Shown here: piece after piece, positions 34,734 to 47,239 of the stretch
Position numbering within the stretch: position 1 is the stretch's first letter
Layout of the letters: each line of letters opens with the position of its first letter
Origin: Rhodoferax sp. OV413
GTDB taxonomy: Bacteria; Pseudomonadota; Gammaproteobacteria; Burkholderiales; Burkholderiaceae_C
Assembly (NCBI RefSeq): GCF_900104385.1
Contig: NZ_FNJA01000003.1
Location: 1 to 64,000 of the forward strand
Reading direction: 5' to 3'
DNA length: 64,000 bases
Notes under the pieces: model-generated
The model's input: the letters and a program-made list of their open reading frames with translations, nothing else
Told to the model about the DNA's origin: nothing
Database searches by the model: none
Translations under genes and position numbers: made by a program

Positions 34734-37295
34734 TCAGAACGGCAGGGGTGCGACCGTCAAACCCTGCTGCAGCGCAAACACTTCGGGCCGCAGCGGGCGC
34801 GCGAAGTGGTAGCCCTGGGCATAGGTGCACTGCAGGTGGCGCAGGCGCTGGGCGGTTTCTTCGGTCTCCACGCCCTCGGCCAGCACCCGCAGGCCCAGGC
34901 TCAGCGCCAGCGAGATGATGCCGCGCACGATGGCGGCGTTGTCGGGGTCGTCGATCAGGTCCCGCACAAACGACTGGTCGATCTTGATCTTGTCGAACTT
35001 GATGCGCCGCAGGTAGGCAAAGCTGGAGTAGCCGGTGCCGAAGTCGTCGATCGACAGCTTGACACCCAACGCCTGCAAGCGACGCAGCACCGCGGTCACG
35101 GCTTCACCGTCGTGCAACAGCACGCTCTCGGTCAGCTCCAGCTCCAGCCGGTCGGGTGCAATGCCCGATACCGCCAGCGCTTCCTCGACCTGCCGCAGCA
35201 CCACGCCACGCTGGAACTGCCGGGCCGACAGGTTCACCGCCATCATCAGCTCGGGCTGGCCGGCATCATGCCAGGCGCGCAGCTGCAGGGCCGCAGTCTT
35301 CAGCACCCAGCCGCCCAGGGCTTCGATCAGGCCGCAGTCTTCGGCAATCGGGATGAACAGGCTGGGCGGGATGGGGCCGCGCTCGGGATGGTCCCAGCGG
35401 CACAAGGCCTCGGTGCCGACCACCCGGCCACTGGGCAGATGGATCAGCGGCTGGTATTCGAGCCGCAGTGCATTGTTTTCAATAGCCAGGCGCAGCGCGG
35501 ATTCGAGCCGCAGGCGCTCGAGTGCCACCTCGTTCATGGTGGCATTGGCAAACTGGTAAGTGCCGCGGCCGCCGCGCTTGGCCGCGTACAGCGCCGAGTC
35601 GGCGCGGCCAAACAAGGCGTCGAACTGGTCGCCATCGGCCGGAAACATGGCGATGCCGGCCGAGATCGACACATTCACCGGCATATCGGCCAGCACCATG
35701 GGCTGGCCCACAGCATCCATCAGAGCGGTAACCATATGGGCGGCATCGGCCGTGCCCTGCACATTGCGCAGCAGTATCAAAAATTCATCGCCGCTGAGCC
35801 GCCCGACCACCGAACGCTCGTCGGCGAACTGGCTGAGCCGCTGGCCGACTTCGCGCAGCATCTGGTCGCCGGCGGCATGGCCTAGCGAATCGTTCAGGGT
35901 TTTGAAGTTGTCCACGTCGATGACGATCATGGCCACTTGCTCGTGGGTGGTCTTGGCGTGCTTGAGCACCAGGGTGGAGCGCAAGGCCACGTGGGCCCGG
36001 TTCGGCAGGCCGGTGATTACGTCCTGGCTGGACAGGTAGGCGATTTTCTCTTCCGCCGCCTTGCGCGAGCTGAGGTCGGAGAAGGCCGCCACATAGTGCG
36101 TCACCTCGCCGTGGGCCCGCTGGTGCAGCGCCGACAGGCTCATCCATTGGGGGTAGACCTCGCCGTTCTTGCGGCGGTTCCAGATTTCGCCGGCCCAGCG
36201 CCCCTCTTCGGCCAGCACCTTCCACATGTGCTGGAAGAAGCTGGGATCGTGCTGCCCGGAAGCCAGGATCTGCGGGTCGCGCCCCAGCACCTCGTGCGAC
36301 TGGTAGCCGGTGATTTCGGTGAACGCGCCGTTGACCATGATGATGCGGTTCTGCTCATCCGTGACGATGATGCCGTCGGTGCTTTGCTCCAGCACCCGGC
36401 CGGCCAGCTCGAGCTTGGTGGCAGCGATGCGCTGGTCGGTGATGTCGCGGCGCACGATCAACAGATGCAGGCGCTGGCCGCGCCGGCCAAAGGTCGGCAC
36501 ACGGATCACATCCAACCAGCGCAGATTGCCCTGGCCGTCATCGGCCACTTCTTGCATGTGCGAGGCCCGGCCCGACTGCCAGGTGGCTTCGTCAGTCAAG
36601 GCGCTCTGGCGCAGGCTCTCGCCCTGCGGATGGTTGCGGTCCGCGATCTCCAGGTTGGTGTAGCCGTAGGCCTCCTGCTCGCTCAAGCCCAGCACGGCGC
36701 GGGCCGCAGGGTTGGTCAGCAGCCAGCGGCCCTCGCCGTCCTTCAGGTAGACCATGTCGGGCAAATGCCGGAACACCGAGCCCAGCAGCTTGTCTCGGTC
36801 GCGCAGCAAGCGGTCGGACTCGGAGCGCGCCGTCACGTCCAGGCCGACGCACCACACCGCATGCTGGCCGGGGCCGGCCGGCAACCCGTCTATCGTCGAC
36901 CAGGCGATGCGCCGCTTCTCGCCGGACTTGGTGGTCAGGGTCCACTCCAAGTCCCGGAAATGGGCGCCCAGCTCCTGGAAATCAGCCGTCTTGCGCGCCA
37001 GGTAAAGAGGTTCGGGATACAGCCATTGCAAGGCTTCCGGGTGGTTGACCAGCTCTTCGCTTGCGTAGCCGGAGACCGCCTCGCACTCGCGGTTCCAGTA
37101 GGTAATCACTTGCCGGTGGCGCAAGTCGAGGGCGCTGACCAGCACCGGCAGGCTGTCGAGTACCGCCAGGATCTGCGGCGATACGCCGGTATTCGCCACC
37201 AGATCCACCACGCCTTCCACCATCGCCCGCTGCCGTGCAGCCCCGTCCCCCAGTAGGGCGTGGTCCACAAGGTGGCTCAGGCGTTTGGTTTCCAC
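34734..37295 (-). CDS. PAS-PAS-PAS-GGDEF-EAL cyclic di-GMP protein
   Basis: An 853-residue signalling protein with GTG start behind AGGAAACCTGT. Three PAS-like folds are visible (near residues 50-160, LPVLVSALDLRHRQVITYWN; 175-300, HLPDMVYLKDGEGRWLLTNP; 305-425, STDGIIVTDEQNRIIMVNGA). GGDEF follows near 430-590 with RLSGDEF, and EAL near 600-845 with VGTEALCRWDHPE, ELELTESVLLHD and SIDDFGTGYSS. The EAL residues look intact; the cyclase motif is SGDEF. It may act mainly as a phosphodiesterase. No membrane segment is seen. Confidence 0.9.
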   Translation of the reverse strand: METKRLSHLVDHALLGDGAARQRAMVEGVVDLVANTGVSPQILAVLDSLPVLVSALDLRHRQVITYWNRECEAVSGYASEELVNHPEALQWLYPEPLYLARKTADFQELGAHFRDLEWTLTTKSGEKRRIAWSTIDGLPAGPGQHAVWCVGLDVTARSESDRLLRDRDKLLGSVFRHLPDMVYLKDGEGRWLLTNPAARAVLGLSEQEAYGYTNLEIADRNHPQGESLRQSALTDEATWQSGRASHMQEVADDGQGNLRWLDVIRVPTFGRRGQRLHLLIVRRDITDQRIAATKLELAGRVLEQSTDGIIVTDEQNRIIMVNGAFTEITGYQSHEVLGRDPQILASGQHDPSFFQHMWKVLAEEGRWAGEIWNRRKNGEVYPQWMSLSALHQRAHGEVTHYVAAFSDLSSRKAAEEKIAYLSSQDVITGLPNRAHVALRSTLVLKHAKTTHEQVAMIVIDVDNFKTLNDSLGHAAGDQMLREVGQRLSQFADERSVVGRLSGDEFLILLRNVQGTADAAHMVTALMDAVGQPMVLADMPVNVSISAGIAMFPADGDQFDALFGRADSALYAAKRGGRGTYQFANATMNEVALERLRLESALRLAIENNALRLEYQPLIHLPSGRVVGTEALCRWDHPERGPIPPSLFIPIAEDCGLIEALGGWVLKTAALQLRAWHDAGQPELMMAVNLSARQFQRGVVLRQVEEALAVSGIAPDRLELELTESVLLHDGEAVTAVLRRLQALGVKLSIDDFGTGYSSFAYLRRIKFDKIKIDQSFVRDLIDDPDNAAIVRGIISLALSLGLRVLAEGVETEETAQRLRHLQCTYAQGYHFARPLRPEVFALQQGLTVAPLPF

Positions 37296-37431
37296 ACAGG
37301 TTTCCTACAGGTATGGCAAGCGGGAATAGATAAAAAATCGTCCTCAAACTGTATGCGATTCAGCGGCCCATATTAGTGCATACCAGCTTGATTTTGGGAA
37401 CTTTGTAGAGAGACACTGCTGCCCCAATATC

Positions 37432-37466
37432 CGCCCTCCAATCCGCGAACCGCGGGATCGAGGGCG
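37432..37466 (-). terminator. Hairpin directly after glmM
   Basis: CGCCCTC (37432-37438) pairs with GAGGGCG (37460-37466), with an inner ATCCGCG/CGCGGGAT pairing, beginning 1 bp after the glmM stop. There is no T-run, so a weak or Rho-assisted terminator is likely. Confidence 0.4.
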
Positions 37467-37467
37467 T

Positions 37468-38823
37468 CTAGCGCAAGGTCGCAGCGATGCGCTCCGCACA
37501 GGCCTGGGCCTGGGCCGCATCCCGGGCCTCGACCATCACACGGACCAACGGCTCGGTACCGCTGGCGCGGATCAGTACCCGGCCATTGTTGCCCAGCTCG
37601 GCTTCGGCGGCCTGGGTGGCCAACGGCAGCTGGGTGTTGGACTTCCAGTCCTGGCCAGGCTGCAGGCGCACATTGATTAAGGTTTGCGGAAACAGGGTCA
37701 GGTCGGCCAGCAGCTCGGCCAGGGTCTGGCCGGTGCGCACGCAGGCCTGCAGTACCTGCAAGGCGCTGACCAGGCCGTCGCCGGTGGTGTGCTTGTCCAG
37801 CGCCAGCAGATGGCCCGAGCCTTCGCCGCCCAGCAGCCAGCCACGCTTTTCCAGCTCTTCCAGCACATAGCGGTCGCCAACCTTGGCGCGTACCAGCTCG
37901 ACGCCCTTTTCGCGCAAAGCCAGCTCGACCGCCATATTGGTCATCAAGGTGCCGACCACGCCCGGCACGGCATCGCCCGCGCGTTTGCTGGTGACCTTGC
38001 CGCCGCGCGACAGCCGCTCCTTGACCATCAGGTACAAGATTTCATCACCGTTGAACAAGCGGCCATTGGCATCGACCATCTGCAGGCGGTCGGCATCGCC
38101 GTCCAGCGCCACGCCGTAATCGGCCTTGTGCGCTTTGACGGCCTCGACCAGCGCCTGCGGGTGGGTGGCGCCGACTTTGTCGTTGATGTTCAGGCCATCA
38201 GGGGCGCAGCCAATGGCAATCACTTCGGCACCCAGCTCATGGAACACCTTGGGGGCAATGTGGTAGGCCGCGCCATGGGCGCCATCGACCACGATCTTGA
38301 TGCCTTTGAGGGTCAGATGGTTGGGGAAGGTGCTTTTGCAGAATTCGATGTAGCGGCCGGCGGCGTCGTCGAGCCGGCGGGTCTTGCCCAGCGAAGCGGA
38401 ATCGGCCCAGACCGGCGGGGTGTCTAGCGCGGCCTCAACCGCCAGCTCCCAGGCATCGGGCAGCTTGGCGCCCTGCGCACTGAAGAACTTGATGCCGTTG
38501 TCGGCAAACGGGTTGTGGCTGGCGCTGATCACCACGCCCAGGCTGGCCCGCTGGGCCCGCGTCAGGTAGGCCACGCCCGGCGTCGGCAGTGGGCCCAGCA
38601 GCACCACGTCCACACCCGCCGAATTGAAGCCGGATTCGAGCGCGCTTTCCAGCATATAGCCCGAAATGCGGGTGTCTTTGCCGATCAGCACCGTGGGGCG
38701 GGCTTCGGTTTGCTTCAGCACCCGGCCAACGGCATGCGCGAGACGCAGCACAAAGTCGGGGGTGATGGGGGCCTGGCCTACGGTACCGCGGATGCCGTCG
38801 GTGCCGAAGTAGTGTCGGGTCAT
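37468..38823 (-). CDS. glmM: Phosphoglucosamine mutase GlmM
   Basis: A 451-residue enzyme converting glucosamine-6-phosphate to the 1-phosphate for peptidoglycan and LPS. It starts [20 protein letters not shown], with active serine in [19 protein letters not shown] near residue 103, the metal loop [16 protein letters not shown] near 245, and GGEGSGHLL near 330. The ATG at 38823 fits the family start exactly. It follows folP by 82 bp. Confidence 0.96.
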   Translation of the reverse strand: MTRHYFGTDGIRGTVGQAPITPDFVLRLAHAVGRVLKQTEARPTVLIGKDTRISGYMLESALESGFNSAGVDVVLLGPLPTPGVAYLTRAQRASLGVVISASHNPFADNGIKFFSAQGAKLPDAWELAVEAALDTPPVWADSASLGKTRRLDDAAGRYIEFCKSTFPNHLTLKGIKIVVDGAHGAAYHIAPKVFHELGAEVIAIGCAPDGLNINDKVGATHPQALVEAVKAHKADYGVALDGDADRLQMVDANGRLFNGDEILYLMVKERLSRGGKVTSKRAGDAVPGVVGTLMTNMAVELALREKGVELVRAKVGDRYVLEELEKRGWLLGGEGSGHLLALDKHTTGDGLVSALQVLQACVRTGQTLAELLADLTLFPQTLINVRLQPGQDWKSNTQLPLATQAAEAELGNNGRVLIRASGTEPLVRVMVEARDAAQAQACAERIAATLR

Positions 38824-38905
38824 GTATGTATCCTCTTGGTGGAATTGTGCGGCGCATTGTCGGCGCTGGATGGGCGCCATTGTGACAAAGAAGCTTAGGC
38901 CCGCA

Positions 38906-39760
38906 TTAGGCCCGCGCCGCCGACCAGACCTTAACGGCCTGGGCGGTCTGCAACACGTCGTGCACACGCACGATACGCGCGCCGCGCTCTATCGCCAGCA
39001 GCGCGGCCGCCACGCTGGGCACCATCCGCTGCGAGGCATCCAGCGTGCCCGCGCCCGCCGTCATGCCCGCCAGCGAGGATTTGCGCGACCAGCCAACCAG
39101 CAGCGGATAACCCAGCGCCAGGAACTCGGACTGGCGGGCCAGCGTCGCAAAGTTCTGCGCCACGGTCTTGCCAAAGCCCACGCCAGGGTCGAGTGCAATA
39201 CGGGTCTTTTCGACCCCTAGCGCAGACAGTTCCTGCGCAGATCGCTCCAGAAACGATAGCACCTGCGCCACGGCATCGCCCTGCATGGGCGCAGCCTGCA
39301 TGGTTTGCGGCTCGCGGTGCATGTGCATCAGACATACGCCGCAGGAGGGGTGCTGCGCTACCACGACTGGGCCGGCCAGCGGATGGGCCGGGTCGGCCCA
39401 GCGCAAGGCCCAGACGTCGTTGATGATGTCCACGCCCACATCCAGCGCGGCCTGCATGACCTGGGGCTTGTAGGTATCGACCGAGATCGGTACGCCCAAT
39501 GTCACTGCCGCCTGCAGCACCGGCAGCAAGCGGGCCAGCTCCTGCTCCACCGGCACCGGCTGGGCACCAGGGCGGGTGGATTCCGCACCGATGTCCAGCA
39601 TCTGCGCGCCGTCGCGCAGCAGCTGTTCACAGTGCGCGAGCGCCGCGGCGGTATGGTCATGCTGGCCGCCGTCAGAGAAGGAATCGGGGGTCACATTGAC
39701 GATGCCCATCACCTGGGGCTGGGCTAGGTCAATGCGGAAGCGGGTGGTTTGCCAGAACAT
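38906..39760 (-). CDS. folP: Dihydropteroate synthase FolP
   Basis: A 284-residue TIM-barrel enzyme of folate synthesis and target of sulfonamides. Signatures are [16 protein letters not shown] at residues 17-32, [14 protein letters not shown] near 57-70, and [13 protein letters not shown] near 188. A palindromic element is embedded at residues about 167-182 ([15 protein letters not shown]), just before the [10 protein letters not shown] loop. It lies between ftsH and glmM as in most proteobacteria. Confidence 0.95.
   Translation of the reverse strand: MFWQTTRFRIDLAQPQVMGIVNVTPDSFSDGGQHDHTAAALAHCEQLLRDGAQMLDIGAESTRPGAQPVPVEQELARLLPVLQAAVTLGVPISVDTYKPQVMQAALDVGVDIINDVWALRWADPAHPLAGPVVVAQHPSCGVCLMHMHREPQTMQAAPMQGDAVAQVLSFLERSAQELSALGVEKTRIALDPGVGFGKTVAQNFATLARQSEFLALGYPLLVGWSRKSSLAGMTAGAGTLDASQRMVPSVAAALLAIERGARIVRVHDVLQTAQAVKVWSAARA
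39216..39260 (-). repeat. Palindromic element inside folP
   Basis: CCTAGCGCAGACAGTTCCTG and CGCAGATCGCTCCAGAAACG match core and flank with changes. It encodes a helix-like [10 protein letters not shown]. The flank bases are altered so that stop codons of the consensus are absent in this frame. Confidence 0.65.
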
Positions 39761-39802
39761 GCGCGTACTGAAAATGGTGGAGCAAAAAAGCCGGAAATGA
39801 AA

Positions 39803-39824
39803 ACGGGGCCTGTGAAGGCCCCGT
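39803..39824 (-). terminator. Terminator/attenuator between ftsH and folP
   Basis: ACGGGGCC (39803-39810) pairs with GGCCCCGT (39817-39824) over a 6-nt loop. Read leftward it is followed by TTTTCATTT. It may end part of the ftsH transcripts ahead of folP. Confidence 0.6.
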
Positions 39825-39842
39825 AGTCGATATCACAGCAGC

Positions 39843-41765
39843 TTAGGCGGCTGTGGGTGCAGGCTCAGTGGTCACCGCAGGTGCGCCACCACTGCCGCCA
39901 TTGCTGCCACCGCCGGTGGGGGTGCGCGGCGTCCAGTCCTTCGGTGGACGGGGCTCGCGGCCGGCCATGATGTCGTCGATCTGTTCGATATCGATGGTTT
40001 CCCATTCGAGCAAGGCTTTGGCCATGGCGTGCATCTTGTCGCTGTTGTCTTCGATCAGCTTGCGCGCCAAGGCGTACTGCTGGTCGATGATGCGGCGCAC
40101 TTCGCTGTCGACCTTTTGCATGGTCTGCTCGCTCATATTGGTGGTCTTGGTCACCGAACGGCCCAGGAACACCTCGCCCTCGTTTTCGGCGTAAACCATA
40201 GGGCCGAGGGCATCGGTCATGCCGTAACGGGTCACCATATCGCGGGCGATGGCGGTAGCGCGCTCAAAGTCGTTGCTGGCACCGGTGGTCATCTGGTGCA
40301 TGAACACCTCTTCGGCGATACGGCCACCAAACAGCATGCTGATCTGGCTCAGCATGTATTCGCTGTCGTAGCTGTAGCGGTCTTGTGCTGGCAGGCTCAT
40401 GGTCACACCCAGGGCGCGGCCACGGGGGATCACGGTAACCTTGTGCACCGGGTCGCACTTGGGCAAGAGCTTGCCGATCAGCGCGTGGCCAGACTCGTGG
40501 TAGGCCGTGTTGCGGCGCTCTTCCTCGGGCATAACCATGCTCTTGCGCTCGGGGCCCATCAGGATCTTGTCCTTGGCTTTTTCGAAATCCTGCATTTCAA
40601 CGACGCGGGCACTGCGGCGGGCCGCCATCAGCGCGGCTTCGTTGCACAGATTGGCCAGGTCGGCACCCGACATACCGGGGGTACCACGGGCAATCACATT
40701 GGCGTTCACGTCCTGGCTGACCGGGATCTTGCGCATGTGCACCGTAAGGATCTGCTCGCGGCCACGGATATCGGGCAAGGTGACATAGACTTGGCGGTCG
40801 AAGCGGCCTGGGCGCAGCAAGGCGGCATCCAGAATGTCCGGCCGGTTGGTAGCTGCCACCACGATCACGCCAAGGTTGGTTTCGAAGCCATCCATCTCGA
40901 CCAGCATCTGGTTCAGGGTTTGCTCGCGCTCGTCATTACCACCGCCCAGGCCTGCGCCACGCTGGCGACCGACGGCGTCGATTTCATCGATGAAGATGAT
41001 GCAAGGTGCGTTCTTCTTGGCGTTCTCGAACATGTCGCGGACCCGGGCTGCGCCCACGCCGACGAACATTTCCACAAAGTCCGAACCGGAGATCGAGAAG
41101 AAAGGCACCTTGGCCTCGCCGGCAATACTCTTGGCCAGCAGCGTCTTGCCGGTGCCCGGAGGGCCGACCAGCAACAGACCACGGGGGATACGGCCGCCCA
41201 GCTTCTGGAATTTTTGCGGGTCTTTCAGGAAGTCCACGACTTCCTTGACTTCTTCCTTGGCCTCATCGCAGCCGGCGACATCGGCGAAAGTCACCACATT
41301 GTTGTTTTCGTCCATCATGCGGGCTTTGCTCTTGCCGAAGCTGAATGCGCCACCCTTGCCGCCGCCTTGCATCTGGCGCATGAAGTAGACCCACACGCCA
41401 ATCAACAGCAGCATCGGACCCCAACTGACCAGCAGGGTCATGAGCAGGGAACCTTCTTCGCGGGGCTTGACGTCAAACTTGACGTTGTTGGCAATCAGGT
41501 CACCCACCAGACCGCGGTCGAGGTAGGTGGCATTGGTACGGATACGGCGGTCATCATTGGTGATGGCCACGATTTCGGTACCGCCCTGGCCTTCTTGGAT
41601 AGTGGCAGTTTTGATGTGTTTGCTGCGAACTTCATCCAGGAACTCAGAGTAACCGAGATAACCAGAACTCACGCCAGCACGGGTGTCGAACTGTTTGAAC
41701 ACAGTGAACAGCACCATCGCAATGACGAGCCAAACGGCAATTTTGGAAAACCACGGATTTTTCAA
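39843..41765 (-). CDS. ftsH: ATP-dependent zinc metalloprotease FtsH
   Basis: A 640-residue inner-membrane AAA+ protease. The first helix is [18 protein letters not shown], the second is [20 protein letters not shown] near residue 115. Walker A GPPGTGKT is near 200, Walker [19 protein letters not shown] follows, and the zinc site HESGH is near 422. The C-terminal tail is Gly/Pro-rich. It degrades misfolded membrane proteins and LpxC-like regulators. It follows rlmE by 118 bp. Confidence 0.97.
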   Translation of the reverse strand: MKNPWFSKIAVWLVIAMVLFTVFKQFDTRAGVSSGYLGYSEFLDEVRSKHIKTATIQEGQGGTEIVAITNDDRRIRTNATYLDRGLVGDLIANNVKFDVKPREEGSLLMTLLVSWGPMLLLIGVWVYFMRQMQGGGKGGAFSFGKSKARMMDENNNVVTFADVAGCDEAKEEVKEVVDFLKDPQKFQKLGGRIPRGLLLVGPPGTGKTLLAKSIAGEAKVPFFSISGSDFVEMFVGVGAARVRDMFENAKKNAPCIIFIDEIDAVGRQRGAGLGGGNDEREQTLNQMLVEMDGFETNLGVIVVAATNRPDILDAALLRPGRFDRQVYVTLPDIRGREQILTVHMRKIPVSQDVNANVIARGTPGMSGADLANLCNEAALMAARRSARVVEMQDFEKAKDKILMGPERKSMVMPEEERRNTAYHESGHALIGKLLPKCDPVHKVTVIPRGRALGVTMSLPAQDRYSYDSEYMLSQISMLFGGRIAEEVFMHQMTTGASNDFERATAIARDMVTRYGMTDALGPMVYAENEGEVFLGRSVTKTTNMSEQTMQKVDSEVRRIIDQQYALARKLIEDNSDKMHAMAKALLEWETIDIEQIDDIMAGREPRPPKDWTPRTPTGGGSNGGSGGAPAVTTEPAPTAA

Positions 41766-41883
41766 GCAAGGCTCCGGTAGAAAGACTTCAACGTAAGTGC
41801 GTACTATTTTAGGCGTTTCAAGGGCACGCCCGGCTTATCTTGGCTATCGCAGCCATAGGGACAATAAGGGTTTAACCCAAAAA

Positions 41884-42591
41884 TTAACCGTTTTCGGTAT
41901 CTGCTTGGACTGCCTTAGGCGCGACTTTCAGGCCGATGCCGACCAAAAACGTCTCGGTGGACTTGTCGCGGGAAGCCTTGGGCTTGACCGGTTTAACGGT
42001 ATGGAACGACTGCCGGAACAGTTTCACCAAGGGATCGTAGGCGCCGCCGTGAAACAGCTTGGCCACCAAAGCCCCCTGGGGCTTCAAATGCGTCTGGCAA
42101 AAATCGACGGCCAACTCCACCAGGTTCTCCACCCGCGCCGCGTCGGCCGCATGGATGCCCGACAAATTGGGAGCCATGTCGGAAATCACCACATCGGCCA
42201 AACGCCCAGCCATGGCATCGGAGAGCCGGCCCAGCATCTCGGGCTCGCAGAAGTCCCCCTGCAGAAATGTGACACCTTCGATGGGTTCCATGGGTAACAG
42301 ATCGATGGCGATGATGCTGCCATTCAGCGCCCCCACAGCCGCGCCGCCGCCAGCCGCGGTCTTGGGCGACAGTTTGCGCCGGACATACTGGCTCCAGGCG
42401 CCAGGCGTCGACCCCAAATCCACCACCAGCTGGCCGGGTTTGATCAGATGGAAGCTTTCGTCAATTTCCTTTAACTTGTAGGCTGCACGGGCCCGATAGC
42501 CCTCGCGTTTAGCCAACACGACATAGGGGTCGTTGACGTGGTCGTTAAGCCACGCCTTGTTGACTTTTTTACTTTGTGTTTTAACTTTCAT
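41884..42591 (-). CDS. rlmE: 23S rRNA 2'-O-ribose methyltransferase RlmE (FtsJ/RrmJ)
   Basis: A 235-residue SAM-dependent enzyme that methylates U2552 of 23S rRNA. The fold shows KREGYRARAAYKLKEIDE, the SAM motif VVDLGSTPGAWSQYV, the catalytic acid in VISDMAPNLSGIHAAD, and KLFHG near residue 185. The ATG at 42591 matches family length. The start is only 21 bp from the divergent yhbY start. Confidence 0.93.
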   Translation of the reverse strand: MKVKTQSKKVNKAWLNDHVNDPYVVLAKREGYRARAAYKLKEIDESFHLIKPGQLVVDLGSTPGAWSQYVRRKLSPKTAAGGGAAVGALNGSIIAIDLLPMEPIEGVTFLQGDFCEPEMLGRLSDAMAGRLADVVISDMAPNLSGIHAADAARVENLVELAVDFCQTHLKPQGALVAKLFHGGAYDPLVKLFRQSFHTVKPVKPKASRDKSTETFLVGIGLKVAPKAVQADTENG

Positions 42592-42612
42592 CTTGGCCTT
42601 GATAATACGCAC
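42592..42612. promoter_or_regulatory. Very short divergent promoter region with symmetric -10 element
   Basis: GATAATA at 42601-42607 reads as GATAAT rightward and, on the other strand, TATTAT leftward, so two -10 elements overlap. The rightward start would fall at the yhbY ATG. No Shine-Dalgarno precedes yhbY, suggesting a leaderless message. The -35 elements are weak by eye. Confidence 0.45.
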
Positions 42613-43095
42613 ATGTCTCAAATACAACTTACCCCTGCCCAGCGCAAGGTTCACCGCGCCGATGCCCACCATTTAAACCCCGTGGTAATGGTTGGCAGCG
42701 ATGGTCTCACCCCCGCTGTCATCAAAGAAGTCAACCTGGCGTTGAACTCCCACGGTCTGATCAAGGTGCGGATTTTTTCGGACGACCGCGTCGCCCGGGA
42801 AACCATGTACCAGCAATTGGCCGACGAACTCAGTGCGGCACCTATCCAGCACATCGGCAAGCTGCTGGTGCTGTGGCGCCCCCAGCCCGAAATCACCAAA
42901 GAGCGCAAAGTCGACGAAGACCGCATGCCCGGCCCACGCGACTTCAAGGTGCTCAAACATAGCACGCGCGGTGGCCAGCGCCCCGAAGTCAAGACCTTGC
43001 GGGTACTCGGTAACCAGCGCCTGACGGCCGGCGGCAATGTGAAACGCGCCAAGCCTAAGCCCAAGACCAGCCTGAAAAAACGCAGCCAGACCTGA
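42613..43095 (+). CDS. yhbY: YhbY-type CRM-domain RNA-binding protein
   Basis: A 160-residue protein. The first 95 residues form the CRM fold, with LTPAQRKVHRADAHHLNPVV, VGSDGLTPAVIKEVNLALNS and GKLLVLWRP. It is thought to bind pre-50S ribosomal RNA. The C-terminal 60 residues are a basic extension (RAKPKPKTSLKKRS at the end), longer than the roughly 97-residue E. coli protein. It is divergent from rlmE and converges on the DUF4149 gene with a 1-bp gap. Confidence 0.92.
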   Translation: MSQIQLTPAQRKVHRADAHHLNPVVMVGSDGLTPAVIKEVNLALNSHGLIKVRIFSDDRVARETMYQQLADELSAAPIQHIGKLLVLWRPQPEITKERKVDEDRMPGPRDFKVLKHSTRGGQRPEVKTLRVLGNQRLTAGGNVKRAKPKPKTSLKKRSQT

Positions 43096-43096
43096 T

Positions 43097-43510
43097 TCAG
43101 CCGCGCGGCGCCGACACCTTCCACAGTGTCGCGCCGGCGGCCAGCCATTGCAGCACATACAGGCCTGTGCCCAGGCCATGCCAGAGCTTCAGATTCTCCC
43201 GCGCCACGATGTGCGGGGACACGGCAAACTCCACCAGCACCGCGGCAAACAAGCCGAAAGCTATAAAAATAGTAGCTATTGGCGCATGCTCCACCTGCGC
43301 CAGAGCCGCATTTGACCTGGAAATCAGCAATAGCAGCAAGGTACAGCCCATCGACAGCCAGGTTTGCGCTGTAAACAGCTTGGCCGCCGTACTGCCGGCC
43401 AAGGCCGGGGTCGGCAGCAGCATGAACAGCAGCGGCACAACCATGAAACCCAGCGTGGTCAGGCTGCCCCACCACAGGGCTGCCAGACCGATGGGCAAGC
43501 GTTGGCGCAT
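43097..43510 (-). CDS. DUF4149 four-helix membrane protein
   Basis: A 137-residue protein with about four membrane helices (LAALWWGSLTTLGFMVVPLL, TWLSMGCTLLLLLIS, TIFIAFGLFAAVLVEF, GTGLYVLQWLAAGATLW) matching DUF4149. Function unknown. A palindromic element is in frame at residues about 67-84, covering the loop and the start of the third helix (AQVEHAPIATIFIAF). It starts 3 bp after greA and is probably co-transcribed with it. Confidence 0.82.
   Translation of the reverse strand: MRQRLPIGLAALWWGSLTTLGFMVVPLLFMLLPTPALAGSTAAKLFTAQTWLSMGCTLLLLLISRSNAALAQVEHAPIATIFIAFGLFAAVLVEFAVSPHIVARENLKLWHGLGTGLYVLQWLAAGATLWKVSAPRG
43258..43310 (+). repeat. Palindromic element inside the DUF4149 gene
   Basis: AAGCTATAAAAATAGTAGCT then ATTGGCGCATGCTCCACCTG then CGCCAGAGCC follow flank-core order. 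On the coding strand the frame GCG CAG GTG GAG CAT GCG CCA ATA GCT is open. Confidence 0.75.
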
Positions 43511-43513
43511 GGT

Positions 43514-43990
43514 TTAGATGTAGCTGACCGCCATCACTTCATAGCGCTTGATGCCGCCGGGCGCATTCACCTCGGCGGTATCGCCGACTTCCTTGCCGAT
43601 CAGGGCACGGGCAATCGGGCTGGACACATTGACGCGGCCCAGCTTCAGGTCGGCCTCGTCTTCACCGACGATCTGGTACTGCACGGCCTGGCCGCTGTCT
43701 TCGTCTTCCAGATCTACCGTGGCGCCGAACACCACGCGGCCGCCCGCATCGAGGCTGGCCGGGTCGATGATCTGGGCCACCGACAACTTGCCTTCAACCT
43801 CCTGGATCCGGCCTTCGATGAAGCCCTGGCGGTCTTTGGCCGCCTCGTACTCGGCGTTTTCACTCAGGTCGCCCTGGGCTCGGGCTTCGGAAATCGCACC
43901 GATGACCGAGGGACGCTCAACCGTCTTGAGCTTGTGCAGCTCGGCTTTCAGGGCCTCGGCCCCGCGTTTGGTAATAGGGATAGTGGACAT
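43514..43990 (-). CDS. greA: Transcription elongation factor GreA
   Basis: A 158-residue factor that rescues backtracked RNA polymerase. The N-terminal coiled coil has [20 protein letters not shown] and the tip acids [16 protein letters not shown]; the C-terminal globular domain ends [13 protein letters not shown]. It lies 18 bp after carB, the usual Burkholderiales order. Confidence 0.96.
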   Translation of the reverse strand: MSTIPITKRGAEALKAELHKLKTVERPSVIGAISEARAQGDLSENAEYEAAKDRQGFIEGRIQEVEGKLSVAQIIDPASLDAGGRVVFGATVDLEDEDSGQAVQYQIVGEDEADLKLGRVNVSSPIARALIGKEVGDTAEVNAPGGIKRYEVMAVSYI

Positions 43991-44008
43991 ATGAGGTTCC
44001 AGAGTTCT

Positions 44009-47231
<3,223 letters not shown>

Positions 47232-47239
<8 letters not shown>

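Noticed and set aside
33864-34830. Extension of the pcm frame through surE
   Set aside because: surE is intact in another frame with normal motifs, and pcm has a coupled ATG at 33864.
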